DNA of 64,000 bases, taken from Flavobacteriaceae bacterium HL-DH10 (GTDB taxonomy: Bacteria; Bacteroidota; Bacteroidia; Flavobacteriales; Flavobacteriaceae). The position numbers and the translations under genes were made by a program. Under the pieces are notes generated by a model, which was not told the origin of the DNA, did no database searches, and saw nothing but the letters and a program-made list of their open reading frames with translations. The DNA lies in contig CP134536.1 of NCBI GenBank assembly GCA_031826515.1, positions 756,001 through 820,000 of the forward strand. The letters run 5' to 3'. This document shows, piece after piece, positions 1 to 8,608 of this stretch; the first letter of the stretch is position 1; each line of letters starts with the position of its first letter.

Positions 1-270
1 ACTGTTTCTATTGAAGACATAAATAATGCGTTTAAAGAAGCTTCTAAAAAACATTATAAAGGGATTTTAGAATATACTGAAGACCCTATTGTTTCCATTG
101 ACATTGTAGGAAATCCACATTCTTGTGTTTTTGATTCTGGCATGACATCTGTTATAGGAAACATGGTAAAAATTATAGGTTGGTACGATAACGAAACAGG
201 CTATTCTTCAAGAATAATTGATTTAATATGCAATTTAACGGAAAAAAAGTGTGTTTTGTCGATAAAATAA
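1..270 (+). CDS. gap: Glyceraldehyde-3-phosphate dehydrogenase, C-terminal part
   Basis: The frame is open from the first base, so the gene is cut by the left edge and only the last 89 residues are present. The visible part matches the C-terminal catalytic domain of type I GAPDH: an EDI-NAF helix, the GILEYTEDP strand, the NPHSCVFDS segment and the signature GWYDNETGYSSR close to the end. The enzyme oxidises glyceraldehyde-3-phosphate to 1,3-bisphosphoglycerate in cytosolic glycolysis. The NAD-binding half and the catalytic Cys lie outside the window, so cofactor preference cannot be judged. The next gene on the same strand starts 22 nt downstream. Confidence 0.93.
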   Translation, partial: TVSIEDINNAFKEASKKHYKGILEYTEDPIVSIDIVGNPHSCVFDSGMTSVIGNMVKIIGWYDNETGYSSRIIDLICNLTEKKCVLSIK

Positions 271-292
271 TTATATTTGTCGGTAAGATTTA

Positions 293-2521
293 ATGACAAT
301 GACCCAAATCAGAAACTACATATACATAGCGATACTGTTATTTAGCTTCAGTATTTCTGCCCAAAAATCGATAGATAATGATCCTGAAATACTTCAAGGT
401 AAGATTAACTTTCGTATTGAAGAAGCTCATTCTGCTCTCGAAAATTATAATTATTTAGAAGCACAAAACAACTTAAATGAAGCCTTAAAATTAGCCGAAC
501 AACTAAATAACAAAGAAAGTTTAGGGATTATTTACACCTTCAAAGCCAGACTACAACTTACTAATAATGAAAGTGATAATGCTATAACATCACTTAACAC
601 GTCAATTGAAATTCAAAGAACCATAAAAGACGATGCCAATTTAGCAGATTCTTACAAAACTTTAGGCGAAGTATATGTTAACAAAGAAGATTACACTCAA
701 GCTGCAGATTATTTTAAATCGGCTAGAAATCTTTTTCAACAAGAAGGCTTAGAAAAAAAATTAGCTGAAACACTTCTTGAAGAAGGAAAAACCTATATGT
801 TTTTAAAAAATTACAGAAAAGCAAGGTCTGTAATTGATCAATCTTTGGCATTAGCAAAAAAAACAGGTGATTTAAAAACCCAAAGTAAAGCACTTGTAAA
901 ACAAGGTATTATTTATAGCAAACTAAATGATAGTAATAGAGCAATAAGCTATGCTAATGAAGGATTACAAATCGCTAAAGAAAACAATTTTGCAGGCGTA
1001 CTCAATGAAGGCTATTTAGTACTAAGTAACATCAACGAAAATATAGAGAATTATGAGCAATCTACTATTTACTTAAAGCTACATTTAAAACTATCAGATT
1101 CACTAAGAAATTTAAAAATAGCTTATTCATCAACAAACAGTGACATACAAAACAAGCTGAACGCTGAAATTGAAAAAAACAAAAAGGCTAAAGAAGAATC
1201 ACAAGAAGATAAAAACCTGAACACCTTAACATCTATTTTAAGTGTTGCCTTAATTACTATTTTATCGCTTTTAACCTTGTCACTTTACAAGAATAACAAC
1301 ATCAGATTAAAAACCAATAATATGCTTCATAAAAAAAATGGAGAACTTATTATTGCCAAAGAAAAAGCAGAATTAGCATCAAAAACTAAAGCTAATTTCT
1401 TGTCTACTGTTACACACGAGTTACGAACACCTCTTTACGCTGTAACAGGTTTAAGTAATATGTTATTAGAAGAAAACCCAAAGCCTGACCAAGTTCAACA
1501 CTTAAAATCATTAAAATTTTCAGGTGACTACCTTTTAACTTTTATTAATGACATCCTTCAAATTAACAAAATTGAAGCAAACAAAGTAGATGTAGATCCC
1601 GAATCGTTCAACCTAAAAAAGAAAATAAACAATATTATTCTTGCTTTAAATAATTCAGCAAACGATAATAATGTTAAACTTCATTTTGAATATGATAAAG
1701 ATTTACCTGAAAACTTTATCGCCGATCAATTAAAAATTTCTCAAATCCTTATTAACCTTATTGGTAACTCCATTAAGTTTACTAAAGATGGAGATATCTG
1801 GATTAGAATTTATAAAATAGAGCAAAAAGATAACACGTATACACTTCGATTTGAAATTGAAGATAATGGTATTGGTATTAGCCAAGAGAAACAAGACAAT
1901 ATGTTTGAAAGCTTTTCTCAAGGCTCTATTCAAATTAACAGAAAATATGGAGGTACTGGTTTAGGTCTTTCTATTGTAAAAGGATTAATTGATATTTTAA
2001 AAGGAAAAATCTACGTTAAAAGTGAATTAGAAAAAGGGACTACCTTTTATTTTGAAATACCTTTAGAATACACATCTGTTGAAGAGGCTAAAGAAAACAA
2101 AGTAACCTATTTTAGTGGAAATGCCGAAGACTTAGATTTAACAAATGTTAAAATTTTAGTTGTAGAAGACAATAAAATAAACCAAATGATTACCAAAAAG
2201 ATTCTTACTAAAATGAATCTTAAATGTGATATTATTGACAATGGTGAAGACGCTGTAGAGATGATAAAAGCGAACAACTACAATATTGTACTAATGGATA
2301 TTCATATGCCAGGAATAAGCGGTATGGAAGCCACTAAACGTGTTAGAGCTTTTGATAAAGAATTAACAATTTTTGCTTTAACAGCCGTAACAATTGAAGA
2401 TAAAATGCATGAATTTGACGAAGCTGGGTTTACAGACATTATTCCAAAACCATTTAAGCAAGAAGAATTTGAGAAAAAACTTTACAACGCCCTTGCTAAT
2501 AATTCTAACAAGTTTGCTTAA
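293..2521 (+). CDS. TPR-containing hybrid sensor histidine kinase/response regulator
   Basis: A 742-residue hybrid kinase. Residues 1-23 form a Sec signal peptide. Roughly 60-290 are tetratricopeptide-like helical repeats, presumably periplasmic. A membrane helix lies near 316-336. It is followed by a HisKA domain with the H-box HELRTP (phospho-His 375), an HATPase_c domain with N box (NLIGNSIKF), G1 (DNGIGI), F box (FESFSQ) and G2 (GGTGLGLS), then a C-terminal receiver whose LMDIHMPG motif places the phospho-Asp at 669. There is no output domain, so an unlinked phosphotransfer partner or regulator is expected. The signal is unknown. The 3' end overlaps the convergent lpxK by 4 bp. An ATG two codons downstream is an alternative start. 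Confidence 0.92.
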   Translation: MTMTQIRNYIYIAILLFSFSISAQKSIDNDPEILQGKINFRIEEAHSALENYNYLEAQNNLNEALKLAEQLNNKESLGIIYTFKARLQLTNNESDNAITSLNTSIEIQRTIKDDANLADSYKTLGEVYVNKEDYTQAADYFKSARNLFQQEGLEKKLAETLLEEGKTYMFLKNYRKARSVIDQSLALAKKTGDLKTQSKALVKQGIIYSKLNDSNRAISYANEGLQIAKENNFAGVLNEGYLVLSNINENIENYEQSTIYLKLHLKLSDSLRNLKIAYSSTNSDIQNKLNAEIEKNKKAKEESQEDKNLNTLTSILSVALITILSLLTLSLYKNNNIRLKTNNMLHKKNGELIIAKEKAELASKTKANFLSTVTHELRTPLYAVTGLSNMLLEENPKPDQVQHLKSLKFSGDYLLTFINDILQINKIEANKVDVDPESFNLKKKINNIILALNNSANDNNVKLHFEYDKDLPENFIADQLKISQILINLIGNSIKFTKDGDIWIRIYKIEQKDNTYTLRFEIEDNGIGISQEKQDNMFESFSQGSIQINRKYGGTGLGLSIVKGLIDILKGKIYVKSELEKGTTFYFEIPLEYTSVEEAKENKVTYFSGNAEDLDLTNVKILVVEDNKINQMITKKILTKMNLKCDIIDNGEDAVEMIKANNYNIVLMDIHMPGISGMEATKRVRAFDKELTIFALTAVTIEDKMHEFDEAGFTDIIPKPFKQEEFEKKLYNALANNSNKFA

Positions 2522-3519
2522 GAATTTGCAAACGTTTTAATTAATGTGTTAAATTCCATGTTATTATCAATAACCGTAGTTATTGGCAAATAAAACAACT
2601 TAGCCTTTAAAGACTCATATTGTTTTAATCTCATAAAATCTTTCTCGGTAGTTACAATACATGCTTTTTTATTTAAAACGGCAATATCTTCCTGAGAAAA
2701 CTCATGATGATCTTTAAAATTTAAATGCTCAAAATTTAAGTTTTTATCATTTAAAAAATGAACTAACGGACTCGCATTTGCAATACCAGTAACCAAAGTA
2801 AAATTGGACAAATCATCTATTTTAATCTTAGTTTCTAAAGAAACAACCTCATTAGCATAGCCAATAGAACTAAAAAAAACATGCTGATGCGCCATCGGAC
2901 TTATAAGTTCAATAATTTTATTTTTTTCATTCTCAGCCAATTCCTTTGGGCATTTAGTAACAACAATAATATTGGCACGTTTTGCTCCAGCCCTAGGTTC
3001 TCTTAAATTTCCAGATGGTAAAACAACATCTTTAAAATACGGATTCGCATAAGTTGTTAGCAAAATATTAAAACCTGCCTTTACTTTTCTATGCTGAAAA
3101 GCATCATCAAGCAAAATAACTTCAGGATTATTTTGTTTTTGCAACATTTCAATACCATTACGTCTATCAGAATCAACAGCAACCAAAACAGCTTGTTTAA
3201 ATTTATTATAGAACTGAAAAGGTTCATCCCCTATAGATTCCGCAGTAGAAAACTCATTAGCCAGTTGAAATCCTTTTGTTTTTCTTTTATAACCTCTACT
3301 TAATGTAGCTACTTTATAATCAGCTTTAAGTAACGTAATTAAATACTCAATCATAGGCGTTTTTCCTGTACCACCAACACTTAAGTTTCCAACACAAATA
3401 ACAGGCATGTTATAAGATGTAGATTTTTTTAAACCTAAATCGTATAATTTATTTCGCAAACTTGATATAGCATAATAAATAGGCATAACAGGAAAAGATA
3501 TTTTTCTAATTAACTTCAC
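2518..3519 (-). CDS. lpxK: Tetraacyldisaccharide 4'-kinase LpxK
   Basis: LpxK phosphorylates the 4' position of the tetraacyldisaccharide lipid A precursor at the inner membrane, using ATP. The 333-residue protein has the family's N-terminal membrane-associated region. The family P-loop NLSVGGTGKTP lies near residue 45, SRGYKRKT follows, and the LLDDAFQHRKV Walker-B-like segment comes later. Length is normal for the family. The gene is convergent with the histidine kinase and divergent from the Nif3-like gene, whose promoter lies in the gap between them. Confidence 0.95.
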   Translation of the reverse strand: MKLIRKISFPVMPIYYAISSLRNKLYDLGLKKSTSYNMPVICVGNLSVGGTGKTPMIEYLITLLKADYKVATLSRGYKRKTKGFQLANEFSTAESIGDEPFQFYNKFKQAVLVAVDSDRRNGIEMLQKQNNPEVILLDDAFQHRKVKAGFNILLTTYANPYFKDVVLPSGNLREPRAGAKRANIIVVTKCPKELAENEKNKIIELISPMAHQHVFFSSIGYANEVVSLETKIKIDDLSNFTLVTGIANASPLVHFLNDKNLNFEHLNFKDHHEFSQEDIAVLNKKACIVTTEKDFMRLKQYESLKAKLFYLPITTVIDNNMEFNTLIKTFANS

Positions 3520-3619
3520 AATAACGAAATCGGGAATGGTTATAAATACTAAGGTTCGAATATAATCAATATTTAAATCATTTGAGATTACACAAGACAG
3601 CTAAAAAATAAAAATTTAC

Positions 3620-3646
3620 TTGTGAAAGTATAATCTTTTATCTTTG
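3620..3646 (+). promoter_or_regulatory. Bacteroidota-type promoter of the Nif3-like gene
   Basis: TTG at 3620-3622 and TATCTTTG at 3639-3646 are separated by 16 nt, close to the TTG/TAnnTTTG arrangement of the Bacteroidota primary sigma factor. The box overlaps a TTG that would otherwise be the longest start of the gene downstream, which argues for the ATG at 3665. Confidence 0.6.
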
Positions 3647-3664
3647 ATACAAACAAAAAAGCAC

Positions 3665-4759
3665 ATGATTGTCCAAGATATAATTAATTATTTAGAAGAA
3701 CTAGCTCCTTTATCATACGCCGAAAGTTTTGATAATGTTGGACTTTTAGTCGGTAATAAAAACGCAAAAATAACAGGCGTTCTTGTTACTTTAGACACCC
3801 TTGAAACGGTTGTAGACGAAGCCATTAAAGAAAACTGTAATCTTATTATTAGCTTCCACCCTATTATTTTTAAAGGCTTAAAAAAACTTACAGGCAAAAA
3901 TTATGTAGAGCGCGTCGTTATAAAAGCCATTAAACACGATATTGCTATTTACAGTATGCATACGGCATTAGACAATGCTTTACAAGGTGTAAACGATATG
4001 ATTTGCAATCAGCTAGAGTTAAAAAATAAACATATTTTAATTCCGCAAAGCGAAACCATAAAAAAACTAACAACATACGTTCCTAAGGATGAGGCAGAAC
4101 AATTACGCACTGCTTTATTCAACACAGGAGCAGGCGGCATTGGCAATTATAACAATTGCAGTTTTAATGTAGAAGGTTACGGCACCTATAATGGCAACGA
4201 AAATTCTAATCCAACAAAAGGGGTAAAAGGAACAACACATGTTGAAGCTGAAACAAAAATATCAATAACGTTTCCAAAGCATATAGAAAATCAAGTTATT
4301 CAAACCTTATTTAAGTCGCATTCTTATGAAGAAGTGGCTTATGAAATTACCACCATAGAAAACAAAAATCAGAATATAGGTATTGGAATGATTGGTGAAT
4401 TAGCGACACCTATGGACGAATTATCATTTCTAAAGCATTTAAAAACTAAAATGAACACGCCGTTCATAAGGCATTCTTCATTTCTAAACAAAAAGATAAG
4501 TAAAGTTGCCGTTCTAGGAGGCTCTGGAAGTTTTGCCATTGAAGCCGCTAAAGCATCTGGTGCTGATGTATTTATAACTGCCGATTTGAAATATCACGAT
4601 TTTTTTATGGCCGAAAACAGGATTCTTTTAGCCGATATAGGACATTATGAAAGTGAGCAGTTCACAAAAAACCTTTTAGTAGCGTATCTTACAAAAAAAA
4701 TTACTAATTTTGCCATCATTTTATCAAAGACAAATACAAATCCTGTTAAGTATTTTTAA
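3665..4759 (+). CDS. Nif3-like dinuclear metal-centre protein
   Basis: A 364-residue member of the Nif3/YbgI (DUF34) family. It begins with the family's N-terminal block (LEELAPLSYAESFDNVGLLVG), followed by the ISFHPIIFKGLKKL segment and HTALDN metal-ligand region. An inserted middle domain follows, and the C-terminal TADLKYHDF and DIGHYESE segments supply further metal ligands. The family forms toroidal hexamers with two metal ions per subunit. A GTP cyclohydrolase-like role has been proposed, but the cellular function is unsettled. ATG 3665 is chosen because the upstream TTG at 3644 lies inside a promoter box. Only 3 nt separate it from the DUF164 gene, so the two are probably an operon. 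Confidence 0.9.
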   Translation: MIVQDIINYLEELAPLSYAESFDNVGLLVGNKNAKITGVLVTLDTLETVVDEAIKENCNLIISFHPIIFKGLKKLTGKNYVERVVIKAIKHDIAIYSMHTALDNALQGVNDMICNQLELKNKHILIPQSETIKKLTTYVPKDEAEQLRTALFNTGAGGIGNYNNCSFNVEGYGTYNGNENSNPTKGVKGTTHVEAETKISITFPKHIENQVIQTLFKSHSYEEVAYEITTIENKNQNIGIGMIGELATPMDELSFLKHLKTKMNTPFIRHSSFLNKKISKVAVLGGSGSFAIEAAKASGADVFITADLKYHDFFMAENRILLADIGHYESEQFTKNLLVAYLTKKITNFAIILSKTNTNPVKYF

Positions 4760-4762
4760 AGT

Positions 4763-5542
4763 ATGGCTAAAAAGAAAGAAGCAACTGTAGAAGAGCGATT
4801 AAGAGCGCTTTACGATTTACAACTCATCGACTCTCGTATAGATGAAATTAGAAATGTGCGTGGAGAACTTCCATTAGAAGTTCGCGATTTAGAAGATGAA
4901 GTTGCTGGATTAAATATACGATTAGAAAAACTTGTTGCAAGTTTAGAGGTTACAGACAACGATATTATTGGTAAAAAGAACCAAATTGAAGAATCTAAAT
5001 CTTTAATCAAGAAATATAGCGAGCAACAAAAAAATGTTAGAAATAACAGAGAATTTAATTCTTTAACTAAAGAGGTTGAATTTCAAGAATTAGAAATTGA
5101 ATTAGCAGAAAAGCATATTAAAGAATTCAAAGCGCAAATAGAACAGAAAAAAGAAGTTATTTCTGGAACTAAAGAGCGTTTAAAAGAGCGTGAAACACAT
5201 TTAAAACACAAGAAAAGTGAATTAGATGCTATTTTAGCTGAAACAGAAAAAGAAGAGCATGCTTTAATTGAAAAATCTGAGGTTTACAAAACACAACTTG
5301 AAGAACGCTTAGTTGCTGCTTACAACCGTATTCGTAAAAACGTTAAAAATGGTTTAGCAGTTGTAGCTATTGAAAGAGGTGCTTCTGGAGGATCTTTCTT
5401 TACAATTCCACCTCAAGTACAAGTAGAAATTGCTTCTCGCAAGAAAGTAATTACAGATGAGCATAGTGGTAGAATTTTAGTAGATGCTGCTTTAGCTGAA
5501 GAACAAAAAGCAAAAATGGAAAAAATGTTTTCTAAACTATAG
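4763..5542 (+). CDS. Coiled-coil DUF164-family protein with degenerate zinc ribbon
   Basis: A 259-residue cytosolic protein. Residues about 10-185 are a long, highly charged coiled coil, and the C-terminal region has the layout of the C4-type zinc-ribbon domain of DUF164/CdsZ-like proteins. The ribbon reads GASGGSFFTIPPQ...ITDEHSGRILVD. The positions normally held by four cysteines are Ser, Ser, Asp and Ser, so zinc binding by this site looks impossible. Family members have been linked to nucleic-acid or flagellar functions, but no precise role can be given. It is cotranscribed with the Nif3-like gene and followed by a strong terminator. Confidence 0.85.
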   Translation: MAKKKEATVEERLRALYDLQLIDSRIDEIRNVRGELPLEVRDLEDEVAGLNIRLEKLVASLEVTDNDIIGKKNQIEESKSLIKKYSEQQKNVRNNREFNSLTKEVEFQELEIELAEKHIKEFKAQIEQKKEVISGTKERLKERETHLKHKKSELDAILAETEKEEHALIEKSEVYKTQLEERLVAAYNRIRKNVKNGLAVVAIERGASGGSFFTIPPQVQVEIASRKKVITDEHSGRILVDAALAEEQKAKMEKMFSKL

Positions 5543-5566
5543 TCCATTTTAAAACATAAAATTAAG

Positions 5567-5593
5567 AGCCTTCATTTTTTGAAGGCTTTTTTT
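5567..5593 (+). terminator. Rho-independent terminator after the DUF164 gene
   Basis: AGCCTTC at 5567-5573 pairs with GAAGGCT at 5581-5587 and is followed by a run of seven T (5587-5593). It lies 24 nt after the stop codon. Confidence 0.85.
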
Positions 5594-5700
5594 ATGCCTA
5601 ATAATTTGGACTTAGCAGTTAGCAAAGCAAAGCTTTAAGAGCGTAATTCCGCGTCGAATGGTACTTTAGTAATTTCCTAAGATTGATTTGATTTTTAGGC

Positions 5701-5732
5701 TTAGTTTATCCTGAGCGAAGTTGAAGAGGATT
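5701..5732. repeat. Dispersed intergenic motif (TCCTGAGCGAAG type)
   Basis: The stretch TTTATCCTGAGCGAAGTTGA resembles a short motif (CATCCTGAGCGAAGTCGAAG) that I recall as scattered through many Bacteroidota intergenic regions. It lies in the 208-nt gap before msrA. No other copy of this exact motif was noticed in the window. Confidence 0.4.
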
Positions 5733-5801
5733 TTCATCATGGCAAAATAACCAAACTATTTTAAGGTTTCGTACATTTATTCGTCTAAGAAAAGAAAAAA
5801 C

Positions 5802-6461
5802 ATGAAACGAATCATCCCATTATTAGCATTAGTCCTATTTTTCAGTTGCCAAAATTCGGCACAAACAAATAAAAAACAAGAAGCCATAATTAATGCCGAA
5901 CCTGTGCAAGTACCTATTACAAACGGAAAAGCAAAAGCTTATTTTGCTAGTGGGTGCTTTTGGTGTGTAGAAGCCATTTACGAAAGTGTAAAAGGTGTTG
6001 AAGAATCTATCTCTGGATATTCTGGCGGACATACAAAAAACCCAACTTACGAGGCTAGTAACACAGGAAGAACAGGACATGCCGAAGCTGTTGAAGTTAT
6101 TTACGACCCAAAAGTAGTAAGTTTTGAAACCTTAGTAGATGTCTACTTTGCATCACAAAATGTAACACAAGTTAATGGACAAGGTAATGATATAGGTTCG
6201 CAATACCGCTCTATTATTTTCTACCAAAACGAGGCACAAAAACAAATCATTTTAAAAAAGAAAGAAGCCTTAGCTAAAAAACTGAATGCTAAAATAGCAG
6301 CTGAAGTTTATCCGTTTCAAAAATTCTGGAAAGCCGAAGACTATCATCAAAACTATGAAAGGCTACACCCAAACAATAGCTATATCAGAAATGTTTCTAT
6401 CCCAAGATTAAATAGGTTTAAAGCAAAGTTCCCTAAAGAATTATTAAAAAAAGGGCATTAG
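5802..6461 (+). CDS. msrA: Peptide methionine sulfoxide reductase MsrA, lipoprotein
   Basis: MsrA reduces methionine-S-sulfoxide in proteins. This 219-residue copy begins with a lipoprotein signal peptide (lipobox LFFSC), so it should act outside the cytoplasm, tethered to a membrane. The catalytic motif GCFWCVEA puts the nucleophilic Cys at about residue 52, with a second Cys three residues later that may be the resolving one. GYSGGHTKNPTYE and DYHQNY are the other family blocks. No MsrB domain is attached. A second MsrA-like gene without a signal peptide lies at 10353-10886. Confidence 0.95.
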   Translation: MKRIIPLLALVLFFSCQNSAQTNKKQEAIINAEPVQVPITNGKAKAYFASGCFWCVEAIYESVKGVEESISGYSGGHTKNPTYEASNTGRTGHAEAVEVIYDPKVVSFETLVDVYFASQNVTQVNGQGNDIGSQYRSIIFYQNEAQKQIILKKKEALAKKLNAKIAAEVYPFQKFWKAEDYHQNYERLHPNNSYIRNVSIPRLNRFKAKFPKELLKKGH

Positions 6462-6591
6462 AATTTCAATTTTCAAAAAGCCTCCAACAAATACTTGAAC
6501 TTGACTTTGTAAAAAATTTCAGCTACCTTCGTTTGACATTAAATTTAAAACATTAAAACGCTTTCATATCCTTAAGTCAGCAACAATTAAA

Positions 6592-7155
6592 ATGACACAT
6601 CCTCTAAGACAACATATAGAAGAAGTAATTAGCCTTACAGATGAGGAATTTGATTTTGTTTTGAGTCATTTTAAGCAAATCAATAAACGTAAACATCAAT
6701 ATATTATTCAAGAAGGAGAAATTGCAAATAAAGAATACTGGATAATAAAAGGTTGCTTAAAAAGCTACTTTGTTGACAACACGGGAAAAGAACATATTCT
6801 CCAATTTGGAATGGAAAATTGGTGGATTACGGATTATGAATCTTTTGTAAAACAAACCAAATCTAAAACTTTTATCGACTGTGTAGAAGATAGTGAATTA
6901 CTATATATCTCATTCGAAAACAGAGACAAACTAACCGCTCAAATGCACAAAATGGAACGCTTTTGGGCTAAAAAAAGTAAAATCGGTCGTATTGCACTTC
7001 AAAATAGGATTCTGTCATTGTTACAAAATTCAACTAAGGAAAGGTACGACTTACTTCTTGAACAATATCCAGAACTTTTCCAACGTGTTCCTAAAAAAAT
7101 GATTGCCGCCTATTTAGGTGTCTCTAGAGAAACACTTAGTAGATTAGACTCATAA
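6592..7155 (+). CDS. Crp/Fnr family transcriptional regulator
   Basis: A 187-residue regulator with an N-terminal cyclic-nucleotide-binding-type beta barrel (about 25-115), a connecting helix, and a C-terminal Crp helix-turn-helix. The last visible element is the recognition helix in VSRETLSRLDS, after which the frame stops, so the usual terminal wing strands are missing or very short. The Arg-Glu-Thr pattern of this helix resembles that of enterobacterial CRP. No Fe-S cysteine set of the FNR type is present. A CRP-like palindrome lies 27 nt downstream of the stop, before the tautomerase operon, which is its likely target. Confidence 0.88.
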   Translation: MTHPLRQHIEEVISLTDEEFDFVLSHFKQINKRKHQYIIQEGEIANKEYWIIKGCLKSYFVDNTGKEHILQFGMENWWITDYESFVKQTKSKTFIDCVEDSELLYISFENRDKLTAQMHKMERFWAKKSKIGRIALQNRILSLLQNSTKERYDLLLEQYPELFQRVPKKMIAAYLGVSRETLSRLDS

Positions 7156-7181
7156 CTCTATTCCTTTCTATTATCACTCAA

Positions 7182-7209
7182 TGTGACCTACATCACTTCA
7201 AAGAAGTGA
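7182..7209. promoter_or_regulatory. CRP-like operator and overlapping palindrome
   Basis: TGTGA at 7182-7186 and TCACT at 7193-7197 are separated by 6 nt, matching the CRP layout TGTGA-N6-TCACA except for the last base. A second perfect inverted repeat, TCACTTC-AAA-GAAGTGA, covers 7193-7209 and shares the right half. Both lie between the Crp-like regulator and the tautomerase gene, about 70 nt before its start. Confidence 0.5.
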
Positions 7210-7275
7210 CAAACCTCCTTTCTAAAATTTTAGATTCACATCACCTTTGTATGACAATTAATTTAACAAAAAGTT

Positions 7276-7470
7276 ATGCCATACATTAACATTAGAGTTA
7301 CTAATGAACAAGTAACACAAGAACAAAAACGTCAATTAATAGAAGGTGCTACACAACTAGTAGTTGACATACTCAACAAAAATCCACAAACAACCCATGT
7401 AATTATTGATGAAGTACCTATAGCAAATTGGGGAGTAAATGGGAAACAATATTTAGGAACTAAAAAATAA
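7276..7470 (+). CDS. 4-oxalocrotonate tautomerase family protein
   Basis: A 64-residue protein of the 4-OT superfamily. The second codon is Pro (MPYINIRV), which becomes the N-terminal catalytic base after Met removal. The length and the beta-alpha-beta pattern ending in WGVNGK fit 4-OT monomers, which form hexamers. The substrate is unknown. It is the first gene of a tight operon: the SDR begins 5 nt after its stop. The upstream palindrome suggests control by the neighbouring Crp-like protein. Confidence 0.9.
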   Translation: MPYINIRVTNEQVTQEQKRQLIEGATQLVVDILNKNPQTTHVIIDEVPIANWGVNGKQYLGTKK

Positions 7471-7475
7471 AGAAA

Positions 7476-8219
7476 ATGAAAAACAAAACCGTAATCATTA
7501 CAGGAGCATCCTCAGGAATTGGTAAAGAAATTGCAAAATATTTTATAGAACGAGAGAGTAATGTTGTAATGAACTCTTCAAATGAAGAAAATTTAAGAAG
7601 GGCTTACAAAGAATTTGGTTCTCCCTCTAATGCTATTTACTTAGCCGGAGATATTAGCAAGCAAGATACTGGTCAAAAACTTGTTGCTCTGGCATTAGAA
7701 AAATTTAATTCTATAGATGTTTTAATCAATAATGCGGGAGTATTTGCTCCAAAACCCTTTTTAGAGGTTGAAGAAAAAGATTTAGACCTTTATTGGAGTG
7801 TAAACCTAAAGGGAACATATTTTACCTCTCAAGCAGTTATCCCTCAAATGATAAAACAACAAAATGGTTCTATAATAAACATAGGAACTGTATTGGTAGA
7901 ACACGCCATAGATGGATTTCCAGCAACAGCGCCATTAACAAGTAAAGGTGCTATCCATTCTTTAACAAGACAATTAGCAGCTGAATTTGGTAAAAGCAAT
8001 ATTAAGATTAATACAATCGCTCCAGGAATTATCAGAAGTCCATTGCAAGGAAAAATAGGAATTGAGAATGCTGACAGTTTAGCTGGGTTACACTTGCTAA
8101 ACAGAATTGGTGAAGCAACTGATATTGCAGAAGCAGCTTACTATTTGGCTACTTCAAATTTCACAACAGGAGAAACAATAAACATAGCAGGAGGTCATAC
8201 AGTAGGTCACGCTATTTAA
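7476..8219 (+). CDS. SDR family protein with non-canonical active site
   Basis: A 247-residue short-chain dehydrogenase/reductase fold. The nucleotide-binding motif GASSGIGKEIA is at about 11-21, and NNAG and the APG segment are conserved. At the usual YxxxK position the sequence reads PLTSK, so the catalytic Tyr is Pro while the Lys stays. The usual catalytic Ser is also not evident (INIGTVL). It may be a binding protein, or an enzyme with shifted chemistry. It sits between a tautomerase and an NTF2-like gene in one operon (gaps 5 and 10 nt), suggesting a small oxidative or detoxification pathway. Confidence 0.88.
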   Translation: MKNKTVIITGASSGIGKEIAKYFIERESNVVMNSSNEENLRRAYKEFGSPSNAIYLAGDISKQDTGQKLVALALEKFNSIDVLINNAGVFAPKPFLEVEEKDLDLYWSVNLKGTYFTSQAVIPQMIKQQNGSIINIGTVLVEHAIDGFPATAPLTSKGAIHSLTRQLAAEFGKSNIKINTIAPGIIRSPLQGKIGIENADSLAGLHLLNRIGEATDIAEAAYYLATSNFTTGETINIAGGHTVGHAI

Positions 8220-8229
8220 AAAACAGATT

Positions 8230-8598
8230 ATGTATAAAGAAAGTATAAAAGAAATAGAAAGTATAATCACTAATTATTTCGAAGGGATTTTTCACGGAGA
8301 TGTAACTAAACTTAAAGCTTGTTTTCATGAAAATGTAGCTATCTATGGAGATATTAAAGGTGTTGAGTGTTTAAAAAGTATAAACGAATACCTTGAAGGA
8401 GTTAAAAACAGACAAAGCCCGAAAGATTTAAATGAGACTTTCAAAATGAAAATCATAGGTATAGATATACTGGGTAAAATCGCAATTGCCAAATTACATG
8501 TTCCCATGTTAGGGTATAATTATTATGACTACTTATCATTAGCTAAAGTTAATGATAAGTGGAAAATTGTAAATAAACTATTCACACATGAAGAATAA
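8230..8598 (+). CDS. NTF2-like (lumazine-binding-type) protein
   Basis: A 122-residue protein with the pattern of the nuclear-transport-factor-2 fold. An N-terminal helix (IITNYFEGIFHGDVTKLKACF) is followed by the HENVAIYGD strand, and by curved strands ending in YDYLSLAKVNDKWKIVNKLF. Such proteins bind small ligands or catalyse isomerisations, and the family alone does not give a substrate. It is the last gene of the tautomerase-SDR operon. The first of three nested inverted-repeat elements begins 10 nt after its stop codon. Confidence 0.75.
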   Translation: MYKESIKEIESIITNYFEGIFHGDVTKLKACFHENVAIYGDIKGVECLKSINEYLEGVKNRQSPKDLNETFKMKIIGIDILGKIAIAKLHVPMLGYNYYDYLSLAKVNDKWKIVNKLFTHEE

Positions 8599-8608
8599 AT
8601 AAACAGTT

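Noticed and set aside
3644-3664. Seven-residue N-terminal extension of the Nif3-like protein from a TTG
   Set aside because: The TTG is inside the TATCTTTG promoter box, so it is unlikely to be transcribed with the gene.
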